Source of the DNA: Henricia sp. BOLD:AAB3569
Lineage: Eukaryota; Echinodermata; Asteroidea; Spinulosida; Echinasteridae
NCBI GenBank assembly: GCA_037783545.1
Contig: JBBELK010000384.1
Coordinates: forward strand, 372,001 to 436,000
DNA length: 64,000 nucleotides
Reading direction: 5' to 3'
Below the pieces are notes generated by a model, which ran no database searches, had not been told where the DNA came from, and saw only the letters and a program-made list of their open reading frames with translations. Of this stretch, positions 20,467 to 63,925 are shown one piece after another. Within the stretch, counting starts at the first letter, position 1. Every line of letters starts with the position of its first letter. The translations under genes and the position numbers were made by a program.

Positions 20467-20574
20467 CAATAACATAGTATGTGGACTTTCTAAACTGCAC
20501 CTCCATTTAAAAGTGAAGGATTCGGGGTACCAGCCATAGCACAAAGGGTTACGCATAAACGGACTTTTAATACA

Positions 20575-20745
20575 AAATGGTTCTTTCCATGCCTTTTACC
20601 TCTGGCGTCCCGGGTTCGAATCCGGGGCGTGTATGTGGATTGGGTTTGCAGTCCCTACTTTCCAAGTGAAGTTTTTTCCCCAGAAGATTTCTCTGGGTGT
20701 TTTCCTCCCACTTCTAAAATTGTATCTCCTTCTTCGTCATCTCAA
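20575..20745 (+). repeat. tRNA-derived SINE, family F copy 2
   Basis: GGGTTCGAATCC box B followed by TATGTGGATTGGGTTTGCAG and CTCCCACTTCTAAAATTG. Confidence 0.65.
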
Positions 20746-20975
20746 GTTGATAATAAAGTATAGTTAAAGCTAAAACCGTATAGTTAATGGCATGAAGGGC
20801 CTTAGTTGCCGAAGATGCCATAAAATAAACAACAATCAACAACAATACAAAATGTATACAAATTTTGCAAACGAAAATTTTCATATACGAAATTAACACA
20901 TGTTAATTAATGGAGTCAAAATGCCTCATTGCTTAGTCTCTCACTGGGATGCCATCTTGGAGTTACGGATTCTCG

Positions 20976-52821
<31,846 letters not shown>

Positions 52822-54009
52822 CTGCATGATAAATTGAGACTTTTGTTGTTTAATGTTACATTTGGATTATTCACTAACATCATATCCACCATCCTGAGAT
52901 ATCAGGGAATTTCCGCTCTGCAAAGCGACGTAACTGTACGCAAGAGTTAGGGAGTGCGTTAAAGGGGCACTGTTGCAAGAGGATGCATATCCACAAGTTT
53001 AAAGGAAAATCTTACAGTTTGTAGTCTACCATTGATAAACGGGCATGCCGGGAATTTGCTGTAAACTGAACGATCCTGCCTCCGAATTCAGACTTTTTCC
53101 TCAAGGTTATTTTTGGGGGAAATTTGAGGGCAAGACGGTAACGACCAAACAGACTTTCCGCAAAATAAAATAGGCCCATGGGACAGTGACAATAAAAGTG
53201 GAACACACAAATGGAGAGGTCATCCTGAAACAAACCACGTGGTTCTGCTTCTTTATCTACTGGCCACGTCTACCACGGTCAGCACAAGTTTAAAGGGACA
53301 CACCGGCTTTGTTGGGCTCCAAATAGACCCATACATGATTCTAAAAGTCTTTCCGAAATAGACTGAAGAGAACCTGAAAAGAAACCACAAAATTTGGCCG
53401 TTTTTGAGCATTTTTTCAAAAATCAAGGTCACGTGATTTATCACGATGTCTTGGAGTTAGTTTTATTTCCAGCCGTTGAGCAAGTTCGGGCGGGTGACTA
53501 TAGTTAACTAGATTAACCAACCCCCGGGGCTTGGTTCCTCTAGTCAGACTAGCTAGTCAGGCGGGTGACTATTATACACATAGGGACTGGCAATGAGGTC
53601 ACTATAGTGCACGTCTATGGGCCCAGAGGGACTGTGAGTGACCACAAGAGGGTCCTATTTCCCCCGAGGCCGAATTATGCCAGTCCATATGTGTTTTATA
53701 ACACACCTCAGGCAAAAATACACACATGTACAGATGGAATTCAATTTAATACATTAATAAGCAACCTCCAGAGGGCGCAGTTACTGGTCACTAGTTTTTG
53801 AGACTATAGTGACCGGTCAGGAACACTAGCAGGAAGTTTTAACGCACGCGGCCGAAACTTGATACGCGCGTCTAGTTCACGCTGGCGCAAATTTCATGCA
53901 CTAGCCTAGATTAGTGAACCTCACGTGACTGCGTTTCAGCCAGTCAGGATTGAGAATCAGAAAGAGACGTGTTATCATAAAGTTAACTAGACTAACCATA
54001 GTCGATCTA

Positions 54010-54459
54010 GGGCCCTTTTCCAAATCTCGACTCCGTCTTCAGGCTCCAGGCTCCGGCTTCATGCGGCTCCGGCTCCAACCGCCTCCGGCTTCACTTTAGC
54101 GAAGCCTAACCAAAAACCGTTTGGAACACTAGTCGAGTAGGCCTACCACTCTTTTTCACCGGCTTTTTAAAAGCGCTAGCAGACGAGTTTTGTAGGCGGC
54201 AAAGTTCAGCAAACCTGCAAACTTAAAGTTCACAAAGTTTTTGTTGCTGTCACATGATTTTCCAGTTCATGACGTCACGAAGCCGGCCAAAGTCACCTCT
54301 TTAGTTGACTTCGTTTTGGAGCCTCATTTGGGCCAAAACGAAGCCTCAGAATGAAGCCTGAAGCCGAGCCTAAGTTTGGTATGCGGCTTCAAGATGGCAG
54401 AATGGAGACGGAGCCGGAGACGGAGACAGAGACGAAGCCGAGATTTGGAAAAAGGCCTT
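54010..54459. mobile_element. 450-bp foldback (GGGCCCTTTTCCAAATCTCG ends)
   Basis: GGGCCCTTTTCCAAATCTCG at the left pairs with CGAGATTTGGAAAAAGGCC at the right. GGCTCC/GGAGCC and GAAGCC words fill the arms. Confidence 0.8.
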
Positions 54460-55517
54460 GATGTCACTCGAACGCTGCGTGGTTTGACTAGCTAGTCTAA
54501 TAAAATTCGAGCCGAGGTAATCTTGTTTAGTAGGAGAGGTGTTATAAAACAAATATTGACTGCTTTATCTCGTGGTATAGTAAAACTAGCCTCCCTCGGT
54601 GACCCACGGAGCATCCTATTTTCCCAAAAACTAGTGACCGGTTATTGCACCCTCTGGAGGTTGCTTGTTAATGTATTAAATTGAATTTCACCTGTATTAG
54701 GCGGGTCAATATAGCACAAAAAATACCTCAACCTCAAAAAAATTGCAACAAATTGTTTTATTGCAATTTCCTGTACTTTTAAGTATGCTGAACAACATAT
54801 CAAAAGTTGGACAGAAACGCGGAGCACGGGAAAGTGATCAAATCTGACGTTAAAAAAATGGCCGCTAATTGTAAAGAATGTATTGTATACATAGTTATGG
54901 AAAAAGTACCCTAACCTCCCAAAAATTCTAACAAAAGATTTTTCAACGGTTTCTGGTTGTACTGAATGTGGAGGATGGCAGGATAAAAGTCTACCAAAAT
55001 CTAGCAACCGGAAATGGGTGAAATCTGAGTCAATTCCAAGATGGCCACCATTGACCTTGAAAATCGCTGAAATGGCTTTAACCTCTTTAATATTTGGAGT
55101 AGAACAGTGATTTAAATGTCCACCCTAGGGTTGTTAGGGCCAGGGAATTTACTGGTATCCACACAATTTTAATGCAATTAACCTTCAACAGACAATAAAA
55201 GCCATGCACAAACTCAAAATGGCGGTCATAATTACATTTACAGGCATGGGAGGGGTAGAGACAATAACTTCCTCTAATCTAAGTGCTGATGTCAGCTTCT
55301 TTTATTGGGCAGTAATGTGCATATCATGATCCCCTCCTGTGGCAAGGCTGGCTGGATCAACCACCGCACGAGGCTACGAGCCGCTAAGGCAGGGTGCACC
55401 TCTGCCAGAATTGCCTCCCCAATAACCTGCACTTCTAGGGCTGTTTTTGAGACGCGCTATTCAGGCACGTCAGCTTACCACATGCAGGTTTAATCGGGAA
55501 TAACCCTTGACAAACTT

Positions 55518-56360
55518 CCCAGCCAACACATAACGTTCTGCGAACGTTCCCCGAACGTTCGTGGAAGTTACGTTCGTTTTGAACGTCGAGGGGATGTTGT
55601 GCCAACGTTTAAATCTAACGTTGCACTATAACGTTCTAAAAACGTTATTTAATAACGTTCTGAGAATGTTCGTTTTTTGTCACATTCGTTTTGAACGTCG
55701 AGGGAACGTTGCGGACGTTTGAATCTAACGTTACAATATAACGTTCAAATAACGTTCGGAGAATGTTCGTTTTTTGTCACGTTCGTTTTGAACGTCGAGG
55801 GGACGTTCGTTTTGAACGTCGAGGAGACGTTTTGTGGAAGTTTGAATATAACGTTGCAGTGTATAACGTTCTAAGAACATTCCGAGAACGTTGTTAACAA
55901 AGCAGATCGCGCGGAGATTATTTTTCCGTAAATTTCACGAAAAATTGCATTGTTTTAAGTTTTACGTTGTATAACCACGCACTACCTGATTTGAAATGTA
56001 TGTACTTTTGTATATAAAACCCATCTATAGTATAAAAAGGTACGATTTTCAAGAAATAGTACAAAATGTGGTTTCCAATGTCTGCCAACCATGACTACAT
56101 ACGAAGGAAATTCAAGGAGCATATATATCAAGCGTATAATTACTAAACATGACTGGTATGACTGGTATCAATAGCACTGGAACTTCAGGTAAGAGATTAG
56201 TAAGTTGATTAAAAATAGTCTGATTACGTAATGCGTCACAATGCGTCACAATAAAGGTGTTGTACAATTGACACGTCCCCTGAAAACTACACACAATTAC
56301 GTTCCCCGGACGTCCTAACGTTCCGCTGTTCGTTCGGGGGACGTTATGTGGTTAGCTGGG
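55518..56360. mobile_element. 843-bp element with AACGTTC-rich arm
   Basis: CCCAGCCAACACATAACGTT at the left pairs with ACGTTATGTGGTTAGCTGGG at the right. The left 400 bp holds more than 20 AACGTT/ACGTTC words with imperfect units (TTCGTTTTGAACGTCGAGGG repeats at least four times). Confidence 0.8.
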
Positions 56361-56800
56361 TTGCCCATCTACGCCCAGCGTAAGACCATGAAGCCTGAAG
56401 CCATCCCAACCGTGGCAAACCCTGCTTGATGCCATCCTACATGTAGCCCAGCCCGAAATGCACCGCGCCCAGCACATAGCCAGTCCAGCCCAAAGACACG
56501 CCAGCCCCGGACGTTCATTTCTAACTGAAACATTCGGTTAGCTGGGTTGGCCATCTACGCCCAGCGTAAGACCATCTTGGCCCATCCTGAAGCCTTCCCA
56601 ACCATGGCAAACCCTGCCCGATGCCATCCTAGCCCAGCCCGAAATGCACCGCACCCCGCCCAGCCCAAAGCCACGCCACCCGGGCCCAGCCCGAAGCACT
56701 CCTATATAATAGGCCAGCCCAGCCTACCAATCACACCAGCCCGCTCAATCCCTCCTATCACACCAGACTAGCCCAGCCCCGCCGCAGTCCAGGCTAGCCC
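56361..56800. repeat. CCCAGCCC-rich direct repeat
   Basis: CATCTACGCCCAGCGTAAGA occurs at about 56368 and 56552, and both copies continue into CATCC...CCAACC(G/A)TGGCAAACCCTG and CCCAGCCCGAAATGCACCGC. Period about 180 bp, C-rich and non-coding. Confidence 0.75.
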
Positions 56801-57935
56801 AAAGCCAGCCAAGCCGAAGCCTTGTGTACCCACCCGTGAATCATACAGCAATGATATTATTTTTTACTACTATACTAAGGAGAATCCTGTACCTAAAAGC
56901 TTAAAGAAAGTAAGTTTAATAGGTTTTATCCTGATTAAACCTGCGTTTAACCTCCTGAATCGCGCGTCTCAAAAACAGCCCAAGAAGTGCAGGTTCTCAG
57001 GAAGGCAATTCGGGCAGTGTGGCGCACCCTGCCTAAGCGGCTCGTACGGTGGCTGATGTAGCCAGCCTTGCCACAGAAGCTAGGGGATCATGTCATACAC
57101 ATTACTGACCGAAAAAATAAGCTACTACTGACTGCAGTTAGAGAAGTTATTGTCACTACCCTTCCATGCCTGTAATTATGACCGCCATTTTGACTTTGTG
57201 GCCTTTATTGTTTGTCGAAGGTTGGATTAAAATGTTATGGATACTAGTGAATTCCCTGGCCCTGAAAACCCTAGGGTAGACATTTAAATCACTGTTTTAA
57301 AGAAGCTACAGTCATTTCAGCGATTTTCAAGGTCAACGGCAGCCATCTTGAAATTAACCCAGATTTCCGGTGGCTTGATTTTGGTAGAGTTTTTTTCCTG
57401 TTAATTTTTTATTCACCACATTCAGTAGGACCAGGTTGGGGTACTTTTTTACATAAATATACCCCTCTATTTAACCTTTTTTATGTTGGCGGCCATCTTG
57501 TTTTTGACGTCATTTTTTGAGACTTTCCCGTGCGTCAAAATTGTCCAACTTTTGATATGTTGTTCGTCACATCGAATAGTACAGAAAACGATCATAAAAC
57601 GTTTTGTTGCAATTTTTTTGGGGTCAGGTGGTATATTGACCCGCCTATATCGTCAGAACCCCTAAATCCACGCGGTCCGCGCAATGAACGTCTATGGGAT
57701 TGTGTCAAAGGTCATTTGAGATAAACACAATGCATACCGCTTTGTTTATCTCAAACCAAAGTCGGGAGACGCATGCGCAGTCGAGACTCCGAACTGGCTT
57801 ATTTCTACGCACTCACCTTAATGTTTGCCGGCCAATACGCGCGCGTGCATAAGCGTTAGGTGGAGGATCGAGGATACATGTGTGTATTTTTGCCTGAGGC
57901 GTGTTATAAAACACATACGGTCTGAGTACGGTCTC

Positions 57936-58078
57936 TAGTGCACGTCTATGTGCCCCTCGTGACTGTGAGTGACCACAAGAGGGTCCTATTTCCCTCGGCC
58001 TTCGGCCTCAGGAAATATGACCCTCTTGTGGTCACTCACAGTCCCTCGGGACCCATAGACGTGCACTAGTGACCTCAT
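57936..58078. repeat. Short-spaced perfect palindrome
   Basis: GACTGTGAGTGACCACAAGA near 57961 is followed after CTCGGCCTTCGGCCTCAGG by its inverse. This is the right-hand turn of the 53.6-58.1 kb structure. Confidence 0.75.
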
Positions 58079-58802
58079 TGCCAGTCCATATGTGTATCCT
58101 CGGGCTACCATATTTCGCGCACATAAGCCTTGTCACTGTTTTGATCACAATCAAGCAACCAAAAAGAACATTTTGGCTCCTTTGTAAGTTTGTCAGATTC
58201 CTTATGTCCAACCCTACCTGGGAGTAAAATTTCAAGAAAGAGCAACGTCGCCGTACGACGCCAGCTTTGTTTTTGCAAACACATGCAAAAGTAGACTTGC
58301 CAAAGTTACGTGACGTTAATTCGCTCCCTAGTCACATGTCACACTACGGTGTCCCCGTTGTGCCCAGTATCTGAAAATTATGCTTCTAGAAGAAGTGCTT
58401 TCTAATAACTATGATCCAGTATTTGAGTTTTGGAGATGATTAAGTCATATAAACTGCACGCTTTTTCTGGGACATCTATTACCAAAACCAGCAGTGAAGT
58501 TGACTAATGGAGGGCGGAATGGGCTATATTGCCGTTGATTTCATTTTAATGTGAAGCCTTCTGTTTTTTGTTTTTTTTATCATGTTTTATTATTTTTATT
58601 CTCTCGGTCTGTCTCCCATGTGGAATGAGAAAAAAACACGAAATTGTAAATTATAAGTAAATTATTATGATTGACTCAAATTTCTTAAGCAGTATAATTT
58701 CGAATTGAAAAGCTATAAGACACATGTCTTTCCTTAAGCCCCGTACCTTTTAAAGCGCCCTCTTTTGAAAAGTGAAACCTAATCAATATTGTTTTTTAGT
58801 GC

Positions 58803-61800
58803 GGCCGTATTCATAAAACACACTTAACCTAAGGGCAACACTTACACTTAACTTTTAAGGAACTCACTTTACTAAGAGAATCCCTTAAGTGACATTCAGA
58901 AAGGTTCTAAGTGCAACACTTTACTAAGTGTGTCACTTAAAGAGAGCTCCAGATAAGGGAAACCCTTAAGTGAATTATTACACTGAATATTGATATTCTG
59001 ATAGCTCCTCCAATCACTGCACTCCATTCAAGCTCATTTGCATACTTGTACAAGGCAACAAAATGGCTGACAGCAAAATAAGTCCCAAATATGGGGAAGG
59101 AAATGCTGGTGTCAGAACATGGAAAGAGTAGAGAAATCCTATGTCATCTTTTGATGTGGCCCTCAGTTGGCTGAGGCAGTCAGCAATTTAAACTAGCATC
59201 TGCCAGAGTATTGAGTGTCAAGAAATAATGGAAAATTCGGTGATTTCGACCACGGCTACAGGTTTGTTTTAGTGACTTCTAAAATCTACGTGTTGATGTC
59301 CAATTGGATTTCTGAAATAACTAATTAACTACAGTAGGCTACATCATTGATTCAAACGTAACTTAGACGTACATGTAGGTCTATCACAGCTAGGCCTATA
59401 CTCGGCAGATAGTCTGAACCTAGGCGTGTGTGTTCACCTACCAAAATACACAGCTAAAAAATGCTCAATGCACAGTTTCTTTGACTGAAGATGGGATCAC
59501 ACATTTAAACTGTCACAGGACTAAGTTGTAGGACCTATTAAAATATTAAATTACATGCAGCAACGTTTTGGACTGGTGTACAGTACATGTAGGCCTAGTA
59601 AAAGATAAACTTCAGAATTTGATCTAGGCCTAACATTCATGACGTTAGTACTAAACATGCTAGGCTACACGTGATTTACCAATACCATGTTTACATAAAA
59701 TTACGGCAACTGTCAACTGAAAAAACAGCTTACCTCAAATTCATCCCTTTGAACTTTGCTATCTCCATGTAGGCCTACTTTAAAATCTTTACATGTCAAA
59801 TAATGTAAAAATAAACAGTCAAAGACTAAGCTAAGGTTGGTTAGGCTGGGCCTACTTGTGCAAAATACACTGCCATGACTGTCTAGACTAAAGCACTGTC
59901 TGGCACGTGTGATGACTGTGTGAATGATTGTAGTACTATACTGTGTGTACAATGCAGTGTACATGTCATGCATGTACTGCATGCACTGTGAGACTGCACT
60001 GCATTGTGTACAGGTCAGTGTGTGAAAGGTCATCTATGGAGAGCATAAAAGCATAGATCAAAATATTAAATTATTTGCTCACTGTTTTATTCTTGAGTAT
60101 TATTTCAAAAGTGATTTGGCATTTTCTGTGATACATGTAGTTTTAATAGTGGTTATCAGTTTAGCTCTTTTTGTGTTTGGAATGATGCACAAGTGTGGAG
60201 TAAGTATATAAGGGCAACTTTTAAGGGACCTCGGAGGTCCCTTAAAAGTTGCCCTTAAATATTGGAAAGTTAAGGGATTCACTTACCCTTAAATGTTTGG
60301 TGAATATCACTTAAGTGTATTCCTGAAAATTTCCCACATTTAAGGGAATCCCTTAGCTAAATCGCCCTTAAGTGTGTTTTATGAATACGGCCCCTATTAA
60401 AGGCCCAGTGGATCATTTGCAATGACCCCTAAAAGTAATCGACGAGTTTACATGGGAAAATTTCTGAAAGTAAAGATTGAATTAATAGCAACTATCCATT
60501 GAAAGGTTTTCGCTCAAAATGATATAATTTTACCAGAAAATAATCCGTAAAGATGAAATTATTTAGATCGTTTGCAAACGATTTACTTATTTTTGGTTCG
60601 CATCTACGCGGTCCAAAATGCATGGGCGCTGTGTACTCCGTGTGCGTGTTCCAACGCGATGCATTTTTATGGATCGCGCGCACACGCAGTATGTGCGCCA
60701 CAGAGTGCATGACGCAAGCCACATAGTACCCGATCAACTGAGAACGAATATTTGAAACACCCCGCCAAGACCAGGAAAATGCATATGGATTTTCATGTTT
60801 TTTTTAAGCGTGGTACATTTGACAAAGCTGAAATTTCTTCGGATGAGTTTGTTGATGTCTTTCTTTTGATTTATAATGGTTTTATTCGCAGAATCGCTCA
60901 AAAACAGATCATCTACAGGGCCTTTAAAACTACATGTATCACAGAAAATGCCAAATCACTTTTGAAATAATACTCAAGAATAAAACAGTGAGCAAATAAT
61001 TTAATATTTTGATCTATGCTTTTATGCTCTCCATAGATGACCTTTCACACACTGACCTGTACACAATGCAGTGTAGTCTCACAGTGCATGCAGTACATGC
61101 ATGACATGTACACTGCATTGTACACACAGTATAGTACTACAATCATTCATCACACAGTCATCACACATGCCAGACAGTGCTTTAGACAGTGCATTTTGCA
61201 CAAGTAGGCCCAGCCTAACCAACCTTAGCTTAGTCTTTGACTGTTTATTTTTACATTATTTGACATGTAAAGATTTTAAAGTAGGCCTACATGGAGATAG
61301 CAAAGTTCAAAGGGATGAATTTGAGGTAAGCTGTTTTTTCAGTTGACAGTTGCCGTAATTTTATGTAAACATGGTATTGGTAAATCACGTGTAGCCTAGC
61401 ATGTTTAGTACTAACGTCATGAATGTTAGGCCTAGATCAAATTCTGAAGTTTATCTTTTACTAGGCCTACATGTACTGTACACCAGTCCAAAACGTTGCT
61501 GCATGTAATTTAATATTTTAATAGGTCCTACAACTTAGTCCTGTGACAGTTTAAATGTGTGATCCCATCTTCAGTCAAAGAAACTGTGCATTGAGCATTT
61601 TTTAGCTGTGTATTTTGGTAGGTGAACACACACGCCTAGGTTCAGACTATCTGCCGAGTATAGGCCTAGCTGTGATAGACCTACATGTCCGTCTAAGTTA
61701 CGTTTGAATCAATGATGTAGCCTACTGTAGTTAATTAGTTATTTCAGAAATCCAATTGGACATCAACACGTAGATTTTAGAAGTCACTAAAACAAACCTG

Positions 61801-62253
61801 TAGCTATGGTCGAAATCACCAAATTTTCCATTATTTCTTGACACTCAATACTCTGGCAGATGCTAGTTTAAATTGCTGACTGCCTCAGCCAACTGAGGGC
61901 CACATCAAAAGATGACATAGGATTTCTCTACTCTTTCCATGTTCTGACACCAGCATTTCCTTCCCCATATTTGGGACTTATTTTGCTGTCAGCCATTTTG
62001 TTGCCTTGTACAAGTATGCAAATGAGCTTGAATGGAGTGCAGTGATTGGAGGAGCTATCAGAATATCAATATTCAGTGTAATAATTCACTTAAGGGTTTC
62101 CCTTATCTGGAGCTCTCTTTAAGTGACACACTTAGTAAAGTGTTGCACTTAGAACCTTTCTGAATGTCACTTAAGGGATTCTCTTAGTAAAGTGAGTTCC
62201 TTAAAAGTTAAGTGTTGCCCTTAGGTTAAGTGTGTTTTATGAATACGGCCCCT
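58803..62253. mobile_element. 3.45-kb inverted repeat, arms about 1.3 kb (Harbinger-like ends)
   Basis: GGCCGTATTCATAAAACACA opens at 58804, and its inverse closes at 60391 and again at 62252. The left arm 58803-60150 is repeated inverted at 60928-62252 with very high identity. The middle holds part of one element (60150-60391) and a nested element at 60393-60930. An open start MADSKISPKYGEGNAGVR (59063, plus) stops after 22 codons. PIF/Harbinger-type ends are an inference from the 'GGCCGTATTCATAAA...TTAAG' style. Confidence 0.8.
60393..60930. mobile_element. GGCCCAGTGGATCATTTG element, copy 2 (nested)
   Basis: TTAAAGGCCCAGTGGATCAT to ACAGATCATCTACAGGGCCT. It sits between the two arms of the 58.8-62.25 kb inverted repeat and is almost identical to 52150-52678. 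Confidence 0.9.
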
Positions 62254-63040
62254 GGAGACTGAGCAGACGATCGGTGGTAAAAGTTTTCGTGAATTTTAAA
62301 GATTTCTCAGAACCATTTTGATTGTAGTATTTTGTACCTAGTCTATAAGGTAGAATTTTGTACCCTGAATTAACAGTTATTAAATTACTTACTGAGAAAC
62401 CCTTAATTTTTCTCATTTGAATGCAAATTGAAAGATGATGTGACAAACAACTTTCAAGAAAAATTTGACGTCAGTGCGTGATTTTGTTGAGAAGATACGC
62501 CGAGGAAAGCAGCAGCGCGCGAAATTACGTGCGCGCGAATTTAGGTGCTTGCAGGATATAATAATACTATAGTCGCCCGCCCGAACTTGCTCGTAAAAAA
62601 AACAGCGCGAAGTGCGAGTTGCTTTTGTCATTCGTGGTTGGTTTCTCTTCTTGTTGGAAAATAATGTCCTATGAACACTATGTACTTTCCAATTTGTACA
62701 CAAATATGTCAACAGATTTCATAAGAAGGGTTTCTGGGTGTTGATATGGACGAGAGAATATCTCAGATTTTCACGTCTTCGCTTCGCAGCGATAAATAAT
62801 ATCCGAAGAAAAAACAGCTAACTATTGAGGGGGCTAAAGACACCAAAAGGTTACGTTCGAGTTGCTTCCTCGAGTCAGCGCTGACCCGAGGGCTGGGATC
62901 ATGCAAGGTGTGACGAATAAAAAGGAAAACAAGGAAACGAGGTTAAACACGTGTTGACCCATATCGAACGCCACCTTTATTTACAAACACATGATACATA
63001 ATACATCGCGACGGCTGCTAGAGCATTTCCAGTTAATTTA
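62254..63040. other. Flank without recognisable gene
   Basis: Contains TAGTCGCCCGCCCGAACTTGCTC near 62570 (split here as TAGTCGCCCGCC and CGAACTTGCTC), inverted relative to GAGCAAGTTCGGGCGGGTGA near 53480. Together with TTTAAAGGGACACACCGG (53290) and CCGGTGTGTCCCTTTAA (63322), this implies an outer frame of related termini. No exon seen. Confidence 0.45.
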
Positions 63041-63042
63041 AC

Positions 63043-63229
63043 AGGGGCGGATCCAGGAATTTTTCCAGGAGGGGGTTTTGCCACCAGGGAGGGGTTTTGC
63101 CCGTCAGATTTTTATGTCTGCTTGTTTCGGACAGGCGGACACACAAAAAAAGCATTAAATTATTTTTGTTGGTGTCGGAGCAGGGGGGTGTTTTGACCCC
63201 CAAAACCCCCCCTCTGGATCCGCGCCTGA
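63043..63229. mobile_element. hAT-like MITE (CAGGGGCGGATCCAG ends)
   Basis: CAGGGGCGGATCCAGGAA at the left pairs with CTGGATCCGCGCCTG at the right. CAGGGGCGGATCCAGG is a common hAT terminal sequence in animals. The expected 8-bp duplication is not clear-cut. Confidence 0.7.
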
Positions 63230-63351
63230 ATTACGTGACATTTTGATAATTTATTTTCGCAACGACCATCGAAAAATTATTGTCAAGGATGCTAGATCGC
63301 TACATTATGTAAACAGTAAGCCGGTGTGTCCCTTTAAGTTTTAAATCTTAC

Positions 63352-63436
63352 TTTGTCGTAAGGCAAAAACAACAGCTATAGGTCGGCCTGATGTGTACCA
63401 TTTGGCGTGCCAAAGTTTGAATTGAACGATGTCGGC
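63352..63436 (-). CDS. Speculative upstream exon, phase-compatible with the FTP exon
   Basis: Acceptor ATACCCAG, donor A|GTAAGA, phase 0-1. It encodes ADIVQFKLWHAKWYTSGRP then IAVVFALRQ. Its phase-1 end would complete the split first codon of the FTP exon (A+GA = Arg). I do not recognise the sequence. An overlapping frame has a hydrophobic start (MYMFIVTPLLVTMVRA) that looks like a signal peptide but ends in the wrong phase (2) for the FTP exon. Confidence 0.25.
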
Positions 63437-63719
63437 CTGGGTATATATTGGGGTGGTCACTATGAACATCTAACAATGGAAATTGGGCACGCACCATTGT
63501 TACTAACAATGGGGTTACAATGAACATGTACATGTTTTTGCTCATAGTGGGTGGTGGATAAATTTGCCTCTTCTTCACTCGTCTTTGTTTTTTGATTAGC
63601 TAAATTCTTAATACCGCTCTTTCACCTTTCTAGTACCCCCTTGGTCCGTAGTATAGGCCTACAACTTGGAACATTTCTTATCAGTCATTGCTTTTTATTA
63701 AATTTAATTATATTTGTAA

Positions 63720-63925
63720 ATGAACTCGATCCGCCCACCAAGAAGACGATTTCTCCGTCATTTATGTATTCTGTATCAGTATAAAAGTCGGACAACTTGG
63801 TCTCGTGCTGTGTGTAGAGTCTATGGACAGTCTCTGGTAATCGTACCAATTCGTAGGAAATTCGTGGCAAAAATTGCACAGTGGGAGGCCTGCTTAAAAA
63901 GACGTCCAACGACGTCGACGAATCT
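63720..63925 (-). CDS. Speculative doublecortin-like exon
   Basis: Open frame after acceptor TACAG (63926): TVQFLPRISYELVRLPETVH, then RLYTQHETKLSDFYTD and INDGEIVFLVGG. The V-x-x-LYT...L-x-x...DGEIVFLVGG pattern resembles a doublecortin/KCTD9-type ubiquitin-like domain. The plus strand is also open here, so coding status is uncertain. It could belong to a separate gene or to the receptor's 5' end. Confidence 0.3.

Larger units (their letters stand above)
53565..58100. mobile_element. 4.5-kb foldback structure with nested elements
   Basis: The left end (GGACTGGCAATGAGGTCACT, then GTGCACGTCTATGGGCCC) is inverted at the right end (to about 58095). Inner arms 54660-55505 and 56925-57660 are also inverted, over roughly 800 bp at moderate identity (GTTGGACAGAAACGC-type and AGGGCTGTTTTTGAGACGCG blocks). 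Nested inside are elements at 54010-54459 and 55518-56360. No transposase frame recognised. Confidence 0.75.

Noticed and set aside
53012-53233. Minus-strand frame near 53.1 kb as the receptor's signal-peptide exon
   Set aside because: It has a plausible hydrophobic stretch and a GTAAGA donor, but the phase (2) does not match the FTP exon (needs 1), and no start and signal peptide are coherent in the right frame.
59063-59131. MADSKISPKYGEGNAGVR as the start of a Harbinger Myb-like protein
   Set aside because: It stops after 22 codons in a transposon arm and no second exon was found; noted only as a hint of element type.
59713-61346. A 106-codon frame and its inverted copy ending in DSKVQRDEFE before GTAAG
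   Set aside because: Both copies lie in the arms of the large inverted repeat, differ by frame-shifting changes and match no family I know. Duplication with the arms explains their presence twice.
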